A stretch of DNA of 25,773 bases from Litorimonas sp964414555. GTDB taxonomy: Bacteria > Pseudomonadota > Alphaproteobacteria > Caulobacterales > Maricaulaceae. Made by a program: the position numbers and the translations under genes. This document shows, piece by piece, positions 16,047 through 24,296 of this stretch (within the stretch, counting starts at the first letter, position 1; every line of letters begins with the position of its first letter). Location of the stretch: positions 1 through 25,773 of the forward strand of contig CAYPWW010000032.1 in assembly GCA_964414555.1 (NCBI GenBank), in the 5' to 3' direction. Under the pieces are notes generated by a model, which made no database searches, had not been told where the DNA came from, and saw only the letters and a list, made by a program, of their open reading frames with translations.

Positions 16047-17222
16047 TTACTGTGTCGCTTGGGCTTGTGCAAGCCGCTTTTCCCGCTGGCCTAAGCCCAT
16101 GACCCATTTCCCGCCGGGGCGTTCAACATATCGCTGCGTCAGATGTGACACACCAATAACAGCGCAGAGATAAAAGACGAGCCAAAGATCACCCGCATGA
16201 TCCCTCGGCAGTTCGCCCAAAACGGCTTCTATCACGATCGCAAACCCAATCGCGACGATCACGTGCGTCATGTAAACAGAATAAGAGATCTTGGCGAGGT
16301 AGCGAAAAACGCGCCCCGACATAAAACGTGAAATCAAACCGCCGTCTTGCGCAAAGACAAGCACGAAAATCAGCAAGACTGGCGCGACGAAGAACTGCGT
16401 TTTCCCGCCAGCATAGACGACGAAACCAATACTACCGAGCAGGGTCACCACCTCCAGCACTGTCATCTGCAAGGTCGAACCTTTCTGAAACAGTGCCTGC
16501 GTTTTGGAATAAAGCTTCGCCGTCAGAACCCCTGTGAAGAAGCCCGCACAGCAACGCCAGAACCCGAAATCATAGGTCAGGTTCAAATTCTCACCGACCC
16601 GCGAAAGACCGAAATATAAGACACCCACAGCCACAGCCATTAGCGCGAAATCGACGGCGCGTTTCGGCTTGGCCCAAAGCATGATCGCCGCAAAGACGAG
16701 ATAAGCGCAAAACTCTGCCCCGATCGTCCAAGACGGCGGGTTAAAGCTGAGGCTATCTGAAAGGCCCAGGGATTGCGTCAGGGTTAAATGCTGAAACAAG
16801 GCCGCCCATGTCTCTGCCGCACCGCTTTCAAACGGCAGTATCTCGCCCGGTGTTGTCGTGGCCAAGCCAACCTTATGCGCCACTAATCGCAAGACGGCGA
16901 ACCCCATGAACACAACCGTCATAAACAAATGCAACGGGTAAAGCCGCGCAAAGCGACGTTTCAAAAATCCAGCCACCTGCCCCGGAGTCGATATCGTTTC
17001 TGAATAGAGCCGCCACATCAGAAAGCCTGAGAAGGCGAAAAACAGGTCGATAATCACAGGTCCATTATTGAAAAACGCCCACTGATTAGGGTGGCTCAGC
17101 CAGATCGTGTGATAGACGGCCACAAATATCGCCAACAACCCGCGAAACCCGTCGAGTGCTGCGAAATACTCGCCTTGGCGTTTGTGCGATATGTGTCCGG
17201 CTTGGCCCATCTGGGTATCCAT
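16047..17222 (-). CDS. acyltransferase 3 family membrane protein
   Basis: 391 residues with about ten transmembrane helices. It has the family signature: Arg27 and His38 in FRGLLAIFVAVYHT (R-X10-H), and FFAFSGFLMWR (FF-X2-SG-F) at about 60-70. These enzymes acylate sugars of O-antigen, capsule, Nod factor or similar surface glycans; the substrate cannot be told from sequence. The open frame reaches 17648, but that part overlaps frmA on the other strand and has no family resemblance. ATGs at 17222 and 17210 both fit and neither has a strong ribosome site. It heads the run acyltransferase, queF, cysE, DUF3126, gamma-CA. Confidence 0.88.
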   Translation of the reverse strand: MDTQMGQAGHISHKRQGEYFAALDGFRGLLAIFVAVYHTIWLSHPNQWAFFNNGPVIIDLFFAFSGFLMWRLYSETISTPGQVAGFLKRRFARLYPLHLFMTVVFMGFAVLRLVAHKVGLATTTPGEILPFESGAAETWAALFQHLTLTQSLGLSDSLSFNPPSWTIGAEFCAYLVFAAIMLWAKPKRAVDFALMAVAVGVLYFGLSRVGENLNLTYDFGFWRCCAGFFTGVLTAKLYSKTQALFQKGSTLQMTVLEVVTLLGSIGFVVYAGGKTQFFVAPVLLIFVLVFAQDGGLISRFMSGRVFRYLAKISYSVYMTHVIVAIGFAIVIEAVLGELPRDHAGDLWLVFYLCAVIGVSHLTQRYVERPGGKWVMGLGQREKRLAQAQATQ

Positions 17223-17245
17223 ACAAGATGCGGGCCAAATTCCGG

Positions 17246-17274
17246 TTAACTCCGGCACAAAGATCGTGTCTAAG
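17246..17274 (+). promoter_or_regulatory. possible promoter for the frmA operon
   Basis: TTAACT (17246-17251) and TCTAAG (17269-17274) are separated by 17 bp, each matching four of six consensus bases. They sit 30-58 bp before the frmA ATG. A small inverted repeat CACAA-GA-TTGTG (17279-17290) lies directly after, where an operator could block the start of transcription. Both elements are weak matches. Confidence 0.3.
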
Positions 17275-17303
17275 AGATCACAAGATTGTGTGAGGAGAAT
17301 CCG

Positions 17304-18410
17304 ATGAAATCCAGAGCCGCCGTTGCATTCGAGTCTGGAAAGCCTCTCGAAATTGTCGAAGTGGATCTGGAAGGCCCGAAAGCGGGCGAAGTTCTCGTCG
17401 AAATCAAAGCGACAGGCATTTGCCACACGGATTCGTTTACGCTGTCTGGCGATGATCCCCAAGGCGCGTTTCCTGCGATCCTCGGCCATGAAGGCGCGGG
17501 CATTGTGCGCGACGTTGGCGCGGGCGTTACATCCCTCAAGCCCGGTGATCACGTCATCCCGCTTTACACCGCCGAGTGCCGTGAGTGTGATTTTTGCCTG
17601 CACCCAAAAACGAACCTCTGCCAGAAAGTGCGCAGCACGCAGGGGCAAGGCCTGATGCCCGACGGCACCTCACGCTTTTCCTACAATGGTCAGAAAATCC
17701 TGCATTATATGGGCTGTTCGACTTTCTCGAACTTTACAGTCTTGCCAGAGATTAGCCTCGCAAAGATCCGCAAAGACGCGCCATTCGATATGGCCTGCTA
17801 TATCGGCTGCGGCGTGACGACGGGTGTGGGCGCGGTGATCTATACCGCTAAAGTCGAGGCTGGCGCGCGGGCTGTGGTGTTTGGTCTCGGCGGGATTGGC
17901 TTGAACGTCATCCAAGGCCTCAAAATGATCGGCGCCAAGCAGATCGTCGGTGTGGACCTGAACCCTGCCCGCGAAGCGATTGCGCGGAAATTCGGAATGA
18001 CGGATTTCATCAACCCGAAAGATGTCGAGAACCTGACCGACGCCGTTATCCAGACCACAGGCGGCGGCGCGGATTACACATTCGAGTGCATTGGCAATGT
18101 CGACGTCATGCGCGTCGCACTGGAAACGGCCCACAAAGGCTGGGGCGAGAGTATCATCATCGGCGTGGCTGGTGCAGGCAAAGAGATCAGCACGCGGCCC
18201 TTCCAGCTCGTCACGGGACGCAGCTGGCGCGGCTCAGCTTTTGGCGGGGCCAGAGGCCGCACAGACGTCCCCTCGATCGTCGACATGTATATGGACGGCC
18301 GCATCCAAATCGACCCGCTCATCACGCACAAAATGGGCATCGAGCACATCAACGACGCTTTCGACCTGATGCATAAGGGTGAGAGTATTCGGAGTGTGGT
18401 GGAGTTTTAG
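17304..18410 (+). CDS. frmA: S-(hydroxymethyl)glutathione dehydrogenase / class III alcohol dehydrogenase
   Basis: NAD-dependent oxidation of S-hydroxymethylglutathione (formaldehyde plus glutathione) to S-formylglutathione; also acts on S-nitrosoglutathione in this family. 368 residues, full length. Catalytic zinc ligands Cys40, His62 and Cys169 and structural zinc ligands Cys92, Cys95, Cys98 and Cys106 are present. The NAD motif GLGGIG is at 194-199. ATG at 17304 follows an excellent GAGGAG site. The product of this enzyme is the substrate of the hydrolase encoded two genes downstream, and a 90-aa gene lies between them starting immediately at the frmA stop. Confidence 0.97.
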   Translation: MKSRAAVAFESGKPLEIVEVDLEGPKAGEVLVEIKATGICHTDSFTLSGDDPQGAFPAILGHEGAGIVRDVGAGVTSLKPGDHVIPLYTAECRECDFCLHPKTNLCQKVRSTQGQGLMPDGTSRFSYNGQKILHYMGCSTFSNFTVLPEISLAKIRKDAPFDMACYIGCGVTTGVGAVIYTAKVEAGARAVVFGLGGIGLNVIQGLKMIGAKQIVGVDLNPAREAIARKFGMTDFINPKDVENLTDAVIQTTGGGADYTFECIGNVDVMRVALETAHKGWGESIIIGVAGAGKEISTRPFQLVTGRSWRGSAFGGARGRTDVPSIVDMYMDGRIQIDPLITHKMGIEHINDAFDLMHKGESIRSVVEF

Positions 18411-18683
18411 ATGGCGTGGTGGATCGCTAAATTAGAAAACCAAGATCGTACAATTGATGGCCGCCACAAGTTTCGGAACTACGTTGAGGACATTGCGCGG
18501 CGCTGCTCAAGTAGCAAAACGGTCCGTCCTGATTTTGAGTTTGATGGCAAGGTTCTAGACATCGCGAGTTTTTCTTACAGAAAGAAAGCGAAAGTAGAAT
18601 TCCAAGCAATGCTGCAGGCAATGGTGAAGCATCACATGTTGGAGAACGCCGTTAGCGTTACACATGAGAAAAGAGACAGATGA
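18411..18683 (+). CDS. unrecognised 90-aa protein between frmA and fghA
   Basis: I do not recognise this family. 90 residues, soluble, basic, no signal peptide: MAWWIAKLEN at the start, then FRNYVEDIARRCSS, a short acidic hydrophobic core (DFEFDGKVLDIASF), and a likely helix (KVEFQAMLQAMVKHH). The ATG follows the frmA TAG with no gap, and GGTGGAG provides a ribosome site. The stop overlaps the fghA ATG as ATGA. Such perfect packing on both sides argues that it is real and translated with the operon. Hand-counted GC is about 46 percent, visibly lower than frmA and fghA, which hints at a different origin. It could be a small accessory or regulator of formaldehyde detoxification, but nothing shows which. 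Confidence 0.7.
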   Translation: MAWWIAKLENQDRTIDGRHKFRNYVEDIARRCSSSKTVRPDFEFDGKVLDIASFSYRKKAKVEFQAMLQAMVKHHMLENAVSVTHEKRDR

Positions 18684-19507
18684 CTCCCCTCTCCCAAAAT
18701 AAAATCTTCGGCGGGACGCAGTTTGTCTACTCTCACCGGTCCGAGGTTTGCCAGTCCGACATGAAGGTCGGCGTGTTTGTGCCGGACGGTGTGAAGGCGA
18801 GCGCGCCTGCCCTGATCTTTCTCTCGGGCTTGACCTGCACCGAGCAGAACTTCGTCACCAAAGCCGGCGCGCAGCGTGTGGCGGCGGAGTTGGGGCTGGT
18901 CCTGATCGCGCCGGACACTTCGCCGCGCGGCGAAGATGTGCCGGACGCAGCGGATGAATATGACTTCGGCAAGGGCGCGGGATTCTACCTCGACGCGACT
19001 CGCATGCCGTGGATGAAGCACTATAGCATGCAGACCTATATCCGCGACGAGCTGACAGCGTGGATGGCGGACACCCTGCACGTTGATATGACACGTGTCG
19101 GGATCACGGGGCATTCCATGGGCGGGCATGGCGCTCTGACGCTGCACTTGAAAAATCCCAAATTATTCAAGACCTGCTCAGCCTTCGCGCCGATTGTCGC
19201 GCCGTCGCAAGTGCCTTGGGGAAAGAAAGCCTTTGGTCGCTATCTCGGCGAAGAAGCCTCGACATGGGCGCAATATGACGCGGTGGAATTGGTTGGCAAA
19301 GACGCCAGCTCTGCGGAAATCTTGATCGATCAAGGCACGGACGATCAATTCCTAACAGAGCAATTAAAACCTGATTTGTTCGAGGCCGCCTGCACGGCTG
19401 CGGGGCAATCCCTGACCTTGAGGATGCAGCGCGGCTATGATCACAGCTATTACTTCATCGCGAGCTTCATCGAAGATCACCTGCGCCATCACGCGGCGCG
19501 GCTTTAG
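18680..19507 (+). CDS. fghA: S-formylglutathione hydrolase
   Basis: Esterase-D family alpha/beta hydrolase that splits S-formylglutathione into formate and glutathione, the second step after frmA. 275 residues, normal length. The nucleophile elbow GHSMGG (Ser146), an acid in DQGTDDQFL (probably Asp222) and His255 (GYDHSYYF) form the triad. The family motif LSGLTCTEQNF is at about 49-58. It overlaps the 90-aa gene by four bases (ATGA). Its stop overlaps the convergent hydrolase gene by TTAG. Also known as frmB. Confidence 0.96.
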   Translation: MTPLSQNKIFGGTQFVYSHRSEVCQSDMKVGVFVPDGVKASAPALIFLSGLTCTEQNFVTKAGAQRVAAELGLVLIAPDTSPRGEDVPDAADEYDFGKGAGFYLDATRMPWMKHYSMQTYIRDELTAWMADTLHVDMTRVGITGHSMGGHGALTLHLKNPKLFKTCSAFAPIVAPSQVPWGKKAFGRYLGEEASTWAQYDAVELVGKDASSAEILIDQGTDDQFLTEQLKPDLFEAACTAAGQSLTLRMQRGYDHSYYFIASFIEDHLRHHAARL

Positions 19508-20265
19508 ATATAACGATGTGCCCACGCGGCGATGACGTGGGCGACATATTCCGCGTCGGCCGGGTTTTTTAGGAGCAAGTGATCCGCCCCATCTAGGCTG
19601 ACAAAGCTCTTCGGATGTCGCGCGAGCTTGTAAATATGAGAAGCATTATCGATGCCGACAACGCGATCTTGCGGTGAGTGAAAGATCAATAGCCCGCGTT
19701 CCAGATCGCCGATCTCTCGCGCGATATCGTGACTCTCAATATCGTCGAGGAACTGCTCTTTGATCACAAAAGGACGTCCGCCAAGTAGGACTTTCGCCTC
19801 GCCCTCCTCTTCGATTTCTTCGATCTGATCTGCGAATTGATGGACGATGTGTGTGGTGTCGCATGGGCTGCCGATGGTCGAGACGGCCTTACATTCAGGG
19901 ATTTCATCCGCGACCTTCAAGGCCGCCGTCCCGCCAAAACTATGCCCGATCAAAACACAGGGCGCGTGTTTGTGTTCGCGCAACCAGCCCGCCGCCGCCC
20001 GTAGGTCTTCGCAGTTACTCGAAAAATTCGTGTCGGAGAAATTGCCTTCACTCTCGCCCAATCCGGTGAAGTCAAAGCGCAACATTCCAAACCCATCTTC
20101 AACGAGACTGCGGGAAATTGTGCGGATGGGTTTGAGGTCTTTCCCAATCGAAAAACCATGCGCGAAGAGGACCCAGCTTTTGATCACACCGTCGTCGGGA
20201 TAATCGATCTTTGCCGATAGGGTGTCCCCGAATGCGCCGGGGAAGCTGATTTTTTCGCTCGCCAT
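19504..20265 (-). CDS. alpha/beta hydrolase, like the N-terminal half of hydrolase-OsmC fusions
   Basis: 253-residue serine hydrolase with nucleophile Ser109 (GHSFGG), Asp200 (SPQDRVVG) and His229 (GADHLLL). Segments such as FDFTGLGESEG, FSDTNFSSNCEDL, GGRPFVI and QFLDDI closely recall the hydrolase half of the bifunctional alpha/beta hydrolase/OsmC proteins common in proteobacteria. The OsmC half is absent: the gene stops after the hydrolase domain, with no OsmC-like sequence downstream before fghA. Substrate unknown. It begins 17 bp after the DHH gene and closes the cysD-cysNC-DHH operon, so a sulfur- or thiol-related role is conceivable but not shown. Confidence 0.87.
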   Translation of the reverse strand: MASEKISFPGAFGDTLSAKIDYPDDGVIKSWVLFAHGFSIGKDLKPIRTISRSLVEDGFGMLRFDFTGLGESEGNFSDTNFSSNCEDLRAAAGWLREHKHAPCVLIGHSFGGTAALKVADEIPECKAVSTIGSPCDTTHIVHQFADQIEEIEEEGEAKVLLGGRPFVIKEQFLDDIESHDIAREIGDLERGLLIFHSPQDRVVGIDNASHIYKLARHPKSFVSLDGADHLLLKNPADAEYVAHVIAAWAHRYI

Positions 20266-20282
20266 GAAACTTTCGTAGCGCG

Positions 20283-21224
20283 TTAGAAGGCCGCGCGAAA
20301 GGCTTTCAAGAAACGATCCAAATCGCTGTCGGGTAGGTGATTGATGCCGGCCGCTGCTGCACGCCCGCCGCCCGTCTCAAATTGCAGGGCCAGAGCGTCC
20401 GCGCCTTCACGTCGGGAAATCGGCGCACGGATGGACACAAGGAAGCCACCGTCATGCTCGGTTAAGATCGCATGCGCGCGGTCAGGGTCGGCCTGCGCCA
20501 GCGCATTGCCATACATGCCAGAGATACGCCGCGCACCCGCTGCATTGGGCAGGCGGCGGGCTTCTATACGCGCGTCTGAGAGCAAAACTTCGGACGCTTC
20601 AGCCATAGCGAGATCCGCCAGATAGCCCTCTGTCAGCTTGACAATGACCTGTGGTTTCTCGGCCAAGAACGCCATGGGTGTCTCAAATCCTGCCATCTCT
20701 CGGTAGAGGTCGCGCGGATGATAGTGGAGGTCCGCAACGGACCCGCCATACCCATTATAATTCACCATTTCGCCCAGCTGGCGTAGTTCCTCCAATGGGA
20801 GGTCGTGACCTTGCGCCAAGCGCGCCGCCATAGCCGGAAAATTATCGCCATAGGCCGCCGCGACGGTCCATGCGCGGTAGGCTCCACCCAAATGTTGATC
20901 GACGAGAACAGCTGTGCAGACTTCGCCTGCCGTGTTGATCGTCGCGTCTAACTTCGGATGATCGGGAATGTCACCCGGATTGTGGTGATCGAAATATTGG
21001 ACCCTTGCCCCGGCTGCGAGCAAGCGCCGCAAGTCTTCCGCATTGGACCGCATTGAAATATCCAACACGGTCAAGCGGTCGCCCTCGCCCGCCGTGACGT
21101 GTGACAGCAAAGCGATATCCCGTTTCCGGCCTGTGATCAGTTCAGCCTCTCGCGGTTCCGCCAAACGCAACTGCACAAGACTTATAATCCCGTCTGCATC
21201 ACCGTTGAAAACATCATAATCCAT
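20283..21224 (-). CDS. DHH/DHHA1 family phosphoesterase, candidate pAp phosphatase
   Basis: 313-residue manganese-type phosphoesterase. Metal-binding motifs: FNGDADG (Asp9 and Asp11), LDIS (Asp55) and FDHHNPG (Asp79, His80, His81). The C-terminal DHHA1 part contains GGGRAAAAG near residue 287. DHH proteins include NrnA, which degrades nanoRNA and also removes the 3' phosphate of pAp. It starts 3 bp after cysNC in the same operon. Because PAPS use produces pAp, which inhibits sulfate assimilation, a pAp phosphatase role replacing CysQ is a reasonable inference. Other DHH substrates cannot be excluded. Confidence 0.85.
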   Translation of the reverse strand: MDYDVFNGDADGIISLVQLRLAEPREAELITGRKRDIALLSHVTAGEGDRLTVLDISMRSNAEDLRRLLAAGARVQYFDHHNPGDIPDHPKLDATINTAGEVCTAVLVDQHLGGAYRAWTVAAAYGDNFPAMAARLAQGHDLPLEELRQLGEMVNYNGYGGSVADLHYHPRDLYREMAGFETPMAFLAEKPQVIVKLTEGYLADLAMAEASEVLLSDARIEARRLPNAAGARRISGMYGNALAQADPDRAHAILTEHDGGFLVSIRAPISRREGADALALQFETGGGRAAAAGINHLPDSDLDRFLKAFRAAF

Positions 21225-21227
21225 CGC

Positions 21228-23135
21228 TTAACTCGCGTTGAAGATGCCGCGCTCGGCCAGTTCTGCGAGGATTTGGTCTGCGGCCTCTTCTGCGCTCATG
21301 TCCACGGTGTTGATCGTGATCTCAGGATTTTTTGGAGGCTGATATTCCGAGTCGATTCCCGTGAAGTTCTTGATCTTACCTGCACGGGCACGGGCGTAGA
21401 GACCCTTCACATCGCGGGCTTCTGCGACCTCTAAGGGAGTGTTGACGTAGATTTCGATGAACTCGCCATCTTCTAACAGGCCACGCGCCAATTGCCGCTC
21501 TGCGCGGTAGGGTGAGATGAAGCTTGCCATGACGATCAGACCGGAGTCGACCATCAGCTTGGCAACTTCCCCGACGCGTCTTATGTTTTCAATCCGGTCG
21601 GCCTTAGAGAAGTTGAGGTCGCGGTTCAGGCCGTGACGGACATTATCCCCATCGAGCGTATAGCTGTGACGGCCCATTTCCATCAGCTTCTTATCGACCA
21701 GGTTGGCAATCGTCGATTTACCTGAACCAGATAGCCCCGTGAACCAAAGCAAGACTGGCTTTTGCGATTTTTGCTCCGCGCGTGCCGCCTTATCGACGGC
21801 CATGTCCTGCCAGACGACGTTTTTGGAGCGTCGCAGGGCGTAATCCAACATGCCCGCCCCCACGGTCGCATTCGTAATCTTGTCGATCAGGATGAAAGCC
21901 CCTGTCGTGCGATTGTCGGAATAGGCATCAAAGGCGATGGGCGCTGTTAGAGACAAAGTCGCGACGCCGATCTCGTTCAGTTCTAAAGTATTGGCCGCGA
22001 CTTCAGAAAAATCATTGATATCAATGCGGTGCTTTAGCTTACTAATGCTAGCTGGAACGATCTTATTCGCTGTCTTGATGAGATATTGCCGCCCGGGGAA
22101 GAGCTTTTGCTCGTCCATCCAGATGATGTGCGCTTGAAACTGATCCGCTTGTCCAGCGGGCTGGTCCGTGCGGCAGATAATATCCCCGCGTGAAATATCG
22201 ATCTCGTCGTTCAGGGTCAGTGTGACCGCCATATCCTCGCGGGCAACCTCTCTGTCGCCGCCGTGTGTAACTATGGCTTTGACGGTCGAGCGTTTGCCGG
22301 AAGGAATGACGATGATCTCGTCGCCTACGGAGACTTTGCCCGACGCGATGGTGCCGGAAAACCCGCGAAAATCGAGATTGGGGCGATTGACCCATTGCAC
22401 AGGCAAGCGGAACGGCGCGTCGAGGCTCGCGCTTTCAACATCGACGGTTTCTAGGTATTGCAGGAGGGTCGGGCCGTTATACCAGCAGGTCTTCTCTGAC
22501 GCGTTGATAACATTATCCCCGTCCAATGCGGACATCGGGATACACGCGATTTCTGCAAAACCCAGATCGGCGGCGAAAGCGCGGAAGTCCACGTCAATGG
22601 CGTTGTAAACGCTTTGATCGAAATCAACGATATCCATCTTGTTCACGGCCACGACGACATGTCGAATGCCCAGCATGGACGCGATAAAGGCGTGACGGCG
22701 GGTTTGCTCTTGGACGCCGTAGCGCGCATCGATCAGCAGGACAGCCACATCAGCCGTCGACGCGCCCGTCGCCATATTCCGTGTATATTGGACGTGACCC
22801 GGTGTATCCGCGACGATGAACTTGCGCTTGTCCGTGCTGAAAAAACGGTAAGCCACGTCAATCGTGATACCCTGCTCTCGCTCTGCTGCGAGGCCGTCGA
22901 CCAGCAAAGCCAGGTCAACTTTATCGCCCTGCGTGCCGGATTTCTTACTGTCTTTTTCGATGCTCGCCAGTTGGTCTTCATAGATCAATTTGGAGTCATA
23001 GAGCAGCCGTCCGATCAAGGTCGACTTGCCGTCATCGACAGAGCCACAGGTGATAAAGCGCAAATAGGACTTGTTCTCCTGCGCGCGCAGATAGGCATGA
23101 ATATCGGTCGCAATGAGATCATCAAGATGGGCCAT
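21228..23135 (-). CDS. cysNC: bifunctional sulfate adenylyltransferase subunit 1 / adenylylsulfate kinase
   Basis: 635 residues in two parts. The CysN part (about 1-450) is an EF-Tu-like GTPase that drives APS formation: GSVDDGKS (31-38), DTPGHVQYTRNM, and NKMDIVDF. The CysC part (about 460-635) is APS kinase making PAPS: P-loop GLSGSGKS (about 467-474), DGDNVRHGLN, and SFISPYR. The CysN-CysC fusion is common in proteobacteria and actinobacteria. The start overlaps the cysD stop by one base (TAATG) behind a GGAGG site, and the DHH gene follows after 3 bp. Together with CysD it forms the sulfate-activation complex. Confidence 0.97.
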   Translation of the reverse strand: MAHLDDLIATDIHAYLRAQENKSYLRFITCGSVDDGKSTLIGRLLYDSKLIYEDQLASIEKDSKKSGTQGDKVDLALLVDGLAAEREQGITIDVAYRFFSTDKRKFIVADTPGHVQYTRNMATGASTADVAVLLIDARYGVQEQTRRHAFIASMLGIRHVVVAVNKMDIVDFDQSVYNAIDVDFRAFAADLGFAEIACIPMSALDGDNVINASEKTCWYNGPTLLQYLETVDVESASLDAPFRLPVQWVNRPNLDFRGFSGTIASGKVSVGDEIIVIPSGKRSTVKAIVTHGGDREVAREDMAVTLTLNDEIDISRGDIICRTDQPAGQADQFQAHIIWMDEQKLFPGRQYLIKTANKIVPASISKLKHRIDINDFSEVAANTLELNEIGVATLSLTAPIAFDAYSDNRTTGAFILIDKITNATVGAGMLDYALRRSKNVVWQDMAVDKAARAEQKSQKPVLLWFTGLSGSGKSTIANLVDKKLMEMGRHSYTLDGDNVRHGLNRDLNFSKADRIENIRRVGEVAKLMVDSGLIVMASFISPYRAERQLARGLLEDGEFIEIYVNTPLEVAEARDVKGLYARARAGKIKNFTGIDSEYQPPKNPEITINTVDMSAEEAADQILAELAERGIFNAS

Positions 23136-24235
23136 TAGAAGTAACCCTCCTGTTTTTTCTGCTCCATTGAGGCGCCCGCATCCGAGTCGATGACTCGGCC
23201 TTGGCGTTCGCTTGTCGTTGTCAGGAGCATTTCTTGAATGACTTCGGGGAGCGTTGTGGCCTCAGACTCGACCGCGCCCGTCAGCGGATAACAGCCGAGC
23301 GTGCGAAAACGGACCATCTTTTCTTCAACCACATCACCGGGCTCGATCGGCATGCGATCATCATCGACCATAAACAACACGCCGTCTTTTTGGACGACGG
23401 GGCGTTTTTTGGAGAGGTAGAGATCCGGGATCTGGATTTTTTCACGTTCAATATATTGCCAGATGTCGAGCTCCGTCCAATTCGAGATCGGGAAGACACG
23501 CATACTCTCACCTTTGTGGACGCGCGTGTTGTAGATATTCCAAAGCTCAGGCCGTTGGTTCTTGGCGTCCCAGCGATGGTTTTCACTCCGGAAGGAGAAG
23601 ATACGTTCTTTGGCGCGGGATTTCTCTTCATCGCGTCGCGCTCCGCCAAAGGCCGCGTCAAAGCCGTATTTATCGAGCGCCTGCTTCAAGCCCTGCGTCT
23701 TGGTGATGTCCGTATGCACGGCCGAGCCATGGGTAAAGGGGCCAACGTCCTGCGCAATCGCGTCCGGATTGATATGGACGAGCAATTCCATACCGACTTC
23801 TTTCGCGCGACGATCACGGAAGGCATACATGTCCTTGAACTTCCAACGCGTATCAACGTGCAGCAGCGGAAATGGCGGCGGCGACGGGTAAAAGGCTTTC
23901 TCTGCCAAATGCAGCATCACGGAGCTGTCTTTCCCGACAGAGTAAAGCATCACAGGATTTTCACACTGGGACGCAACTTCGCGCAGGATATGGATACTCT
24001 CGGCCTCTAGGCGGTCCAAATGCGTCATACGAAGCGCGGTCTCTGGATCGGCTTCCGCTTCTAGCGCGTCGAGCTTTACGAGTGCTGCATCCAATGTCTT
24101 GATCGTCATTTGACCGCCCTCACGCAGGCGCGCGATGCCTTTGCCGTCATTGAAGAGCTTACGCGACAGTGTCGAGACAGATTGCCCGCTAACATTTGCG
24201 AGCGTCTCTACGCGATTGAGAAAATCTTGGATCAT
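23135..24235 (-). CDS. cysD: sulfate adenylyltransferase subunit 2 with an N-terminal HTH-like extension
   Basis: Catalytic subunit making adenylylsulfate from ATP and sulfate. The canonical CysD begins at Met70 (MTHLDRLEAESIHIL) and has the PP-loop SVGKDSS (99-105), the segment GGARRDEEKSRAKER, and the ending KKQEGYF. In front are 69 in-frame residues absent from ordinary CysD of about 300 residues: FLNRVETLANVSG, STLSRKLFNDGKGI, LREGG and TIKTLDAALVKLDALEAE. This resembles small stand-alone helix-turn-helix proteins of alphaproteobacteria. Possible starts are ATG 24235 (whole fusion), ATG 24109 (behind GAGGGCGG) and ATG 24028 (canonical, no clear ribosome site). The domain spans the middle candidate, so I favour 24235. 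Two inverted repeats lie directly upstream. Confidence 0.93.
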   Translation of the reverse strand: MIQDFLNRVETLANVSGQSVSTLSRKLFNDGKGIARLREGGQMTIKTLDAALVKLDALEAEADPETALRMTHLDRLEAESIHILREVASQCENPVMLYSVGKDSSVMLHLAEKAFYPSPPPFPLLHVDTRWKFKDMYAFRDRRAKEVGMELLVHINPDAIAQDVGPFTHGSAVHTDITKTQGLKQALDKYGFDAAFGGARRDEEKSRAKERIFSFRSENHRWDAKNQRPELWNIYNTRVHKGESMRVFPISNWTELDIWQYIEREKIQIPDLYLSKKRPVVQKDGVLFMVDDDRMPIEPGDVVEEKMVRFRTLGCYPLTGAVESEATTLPEVIQEMLLTTTSERQGRVIDSDAGASMEQKKQEGYF

Positions 24236-24252
24236 GACGTGACCTGGTATTA

Positions 24253-24270
24253 CGTGGGATAATTCCCACG
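24253..24270. promoter_or_regulatory. inverted repeat, operator candidate 1 (proximal to cysD)
   Basis: CGTGGGA-TAAT-TCCCACG: perfect 7-bp arms with a 4-bp spacer, 17 bp before the cysD ATG at 24235. It shares the core TGGGA-N4-TCCCA with a second copy centred 56 bp further upstream. It lies downstream of the TTGACA element, where a bound repressor would block transcription of cysD-cysNC. It could alternatively act as a hairpin in the mRNA leader. Confidence 0.6.
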
Positions 24271-24296
24271 CGAAACTTGGGCGTGCTGCAGCCCAC

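Noticed and set aside
17279..17290. CACAA-GA-TTGTG inverted repeat before frmA as an operator
   Set aside because: Only 5-bp arms and a single copy; it is mentioned with the frmA promoter but is too short to claim as a regulator site.
17223..17648. 142-codon extension of the acyltransferase 3 frame
   Set aside because: Most of it is antisense to frmA and it lacks hydrophobic or family-like sequence; the acyltransferase signature starts just after the ATG at 17222.
23201..24010. 269-codon open frame opposite cysD
   Set aside because: Fully antisense to a well-conserved enzyme; the length comes from the codon bias of cysD, and the translation has no recognisable domain.
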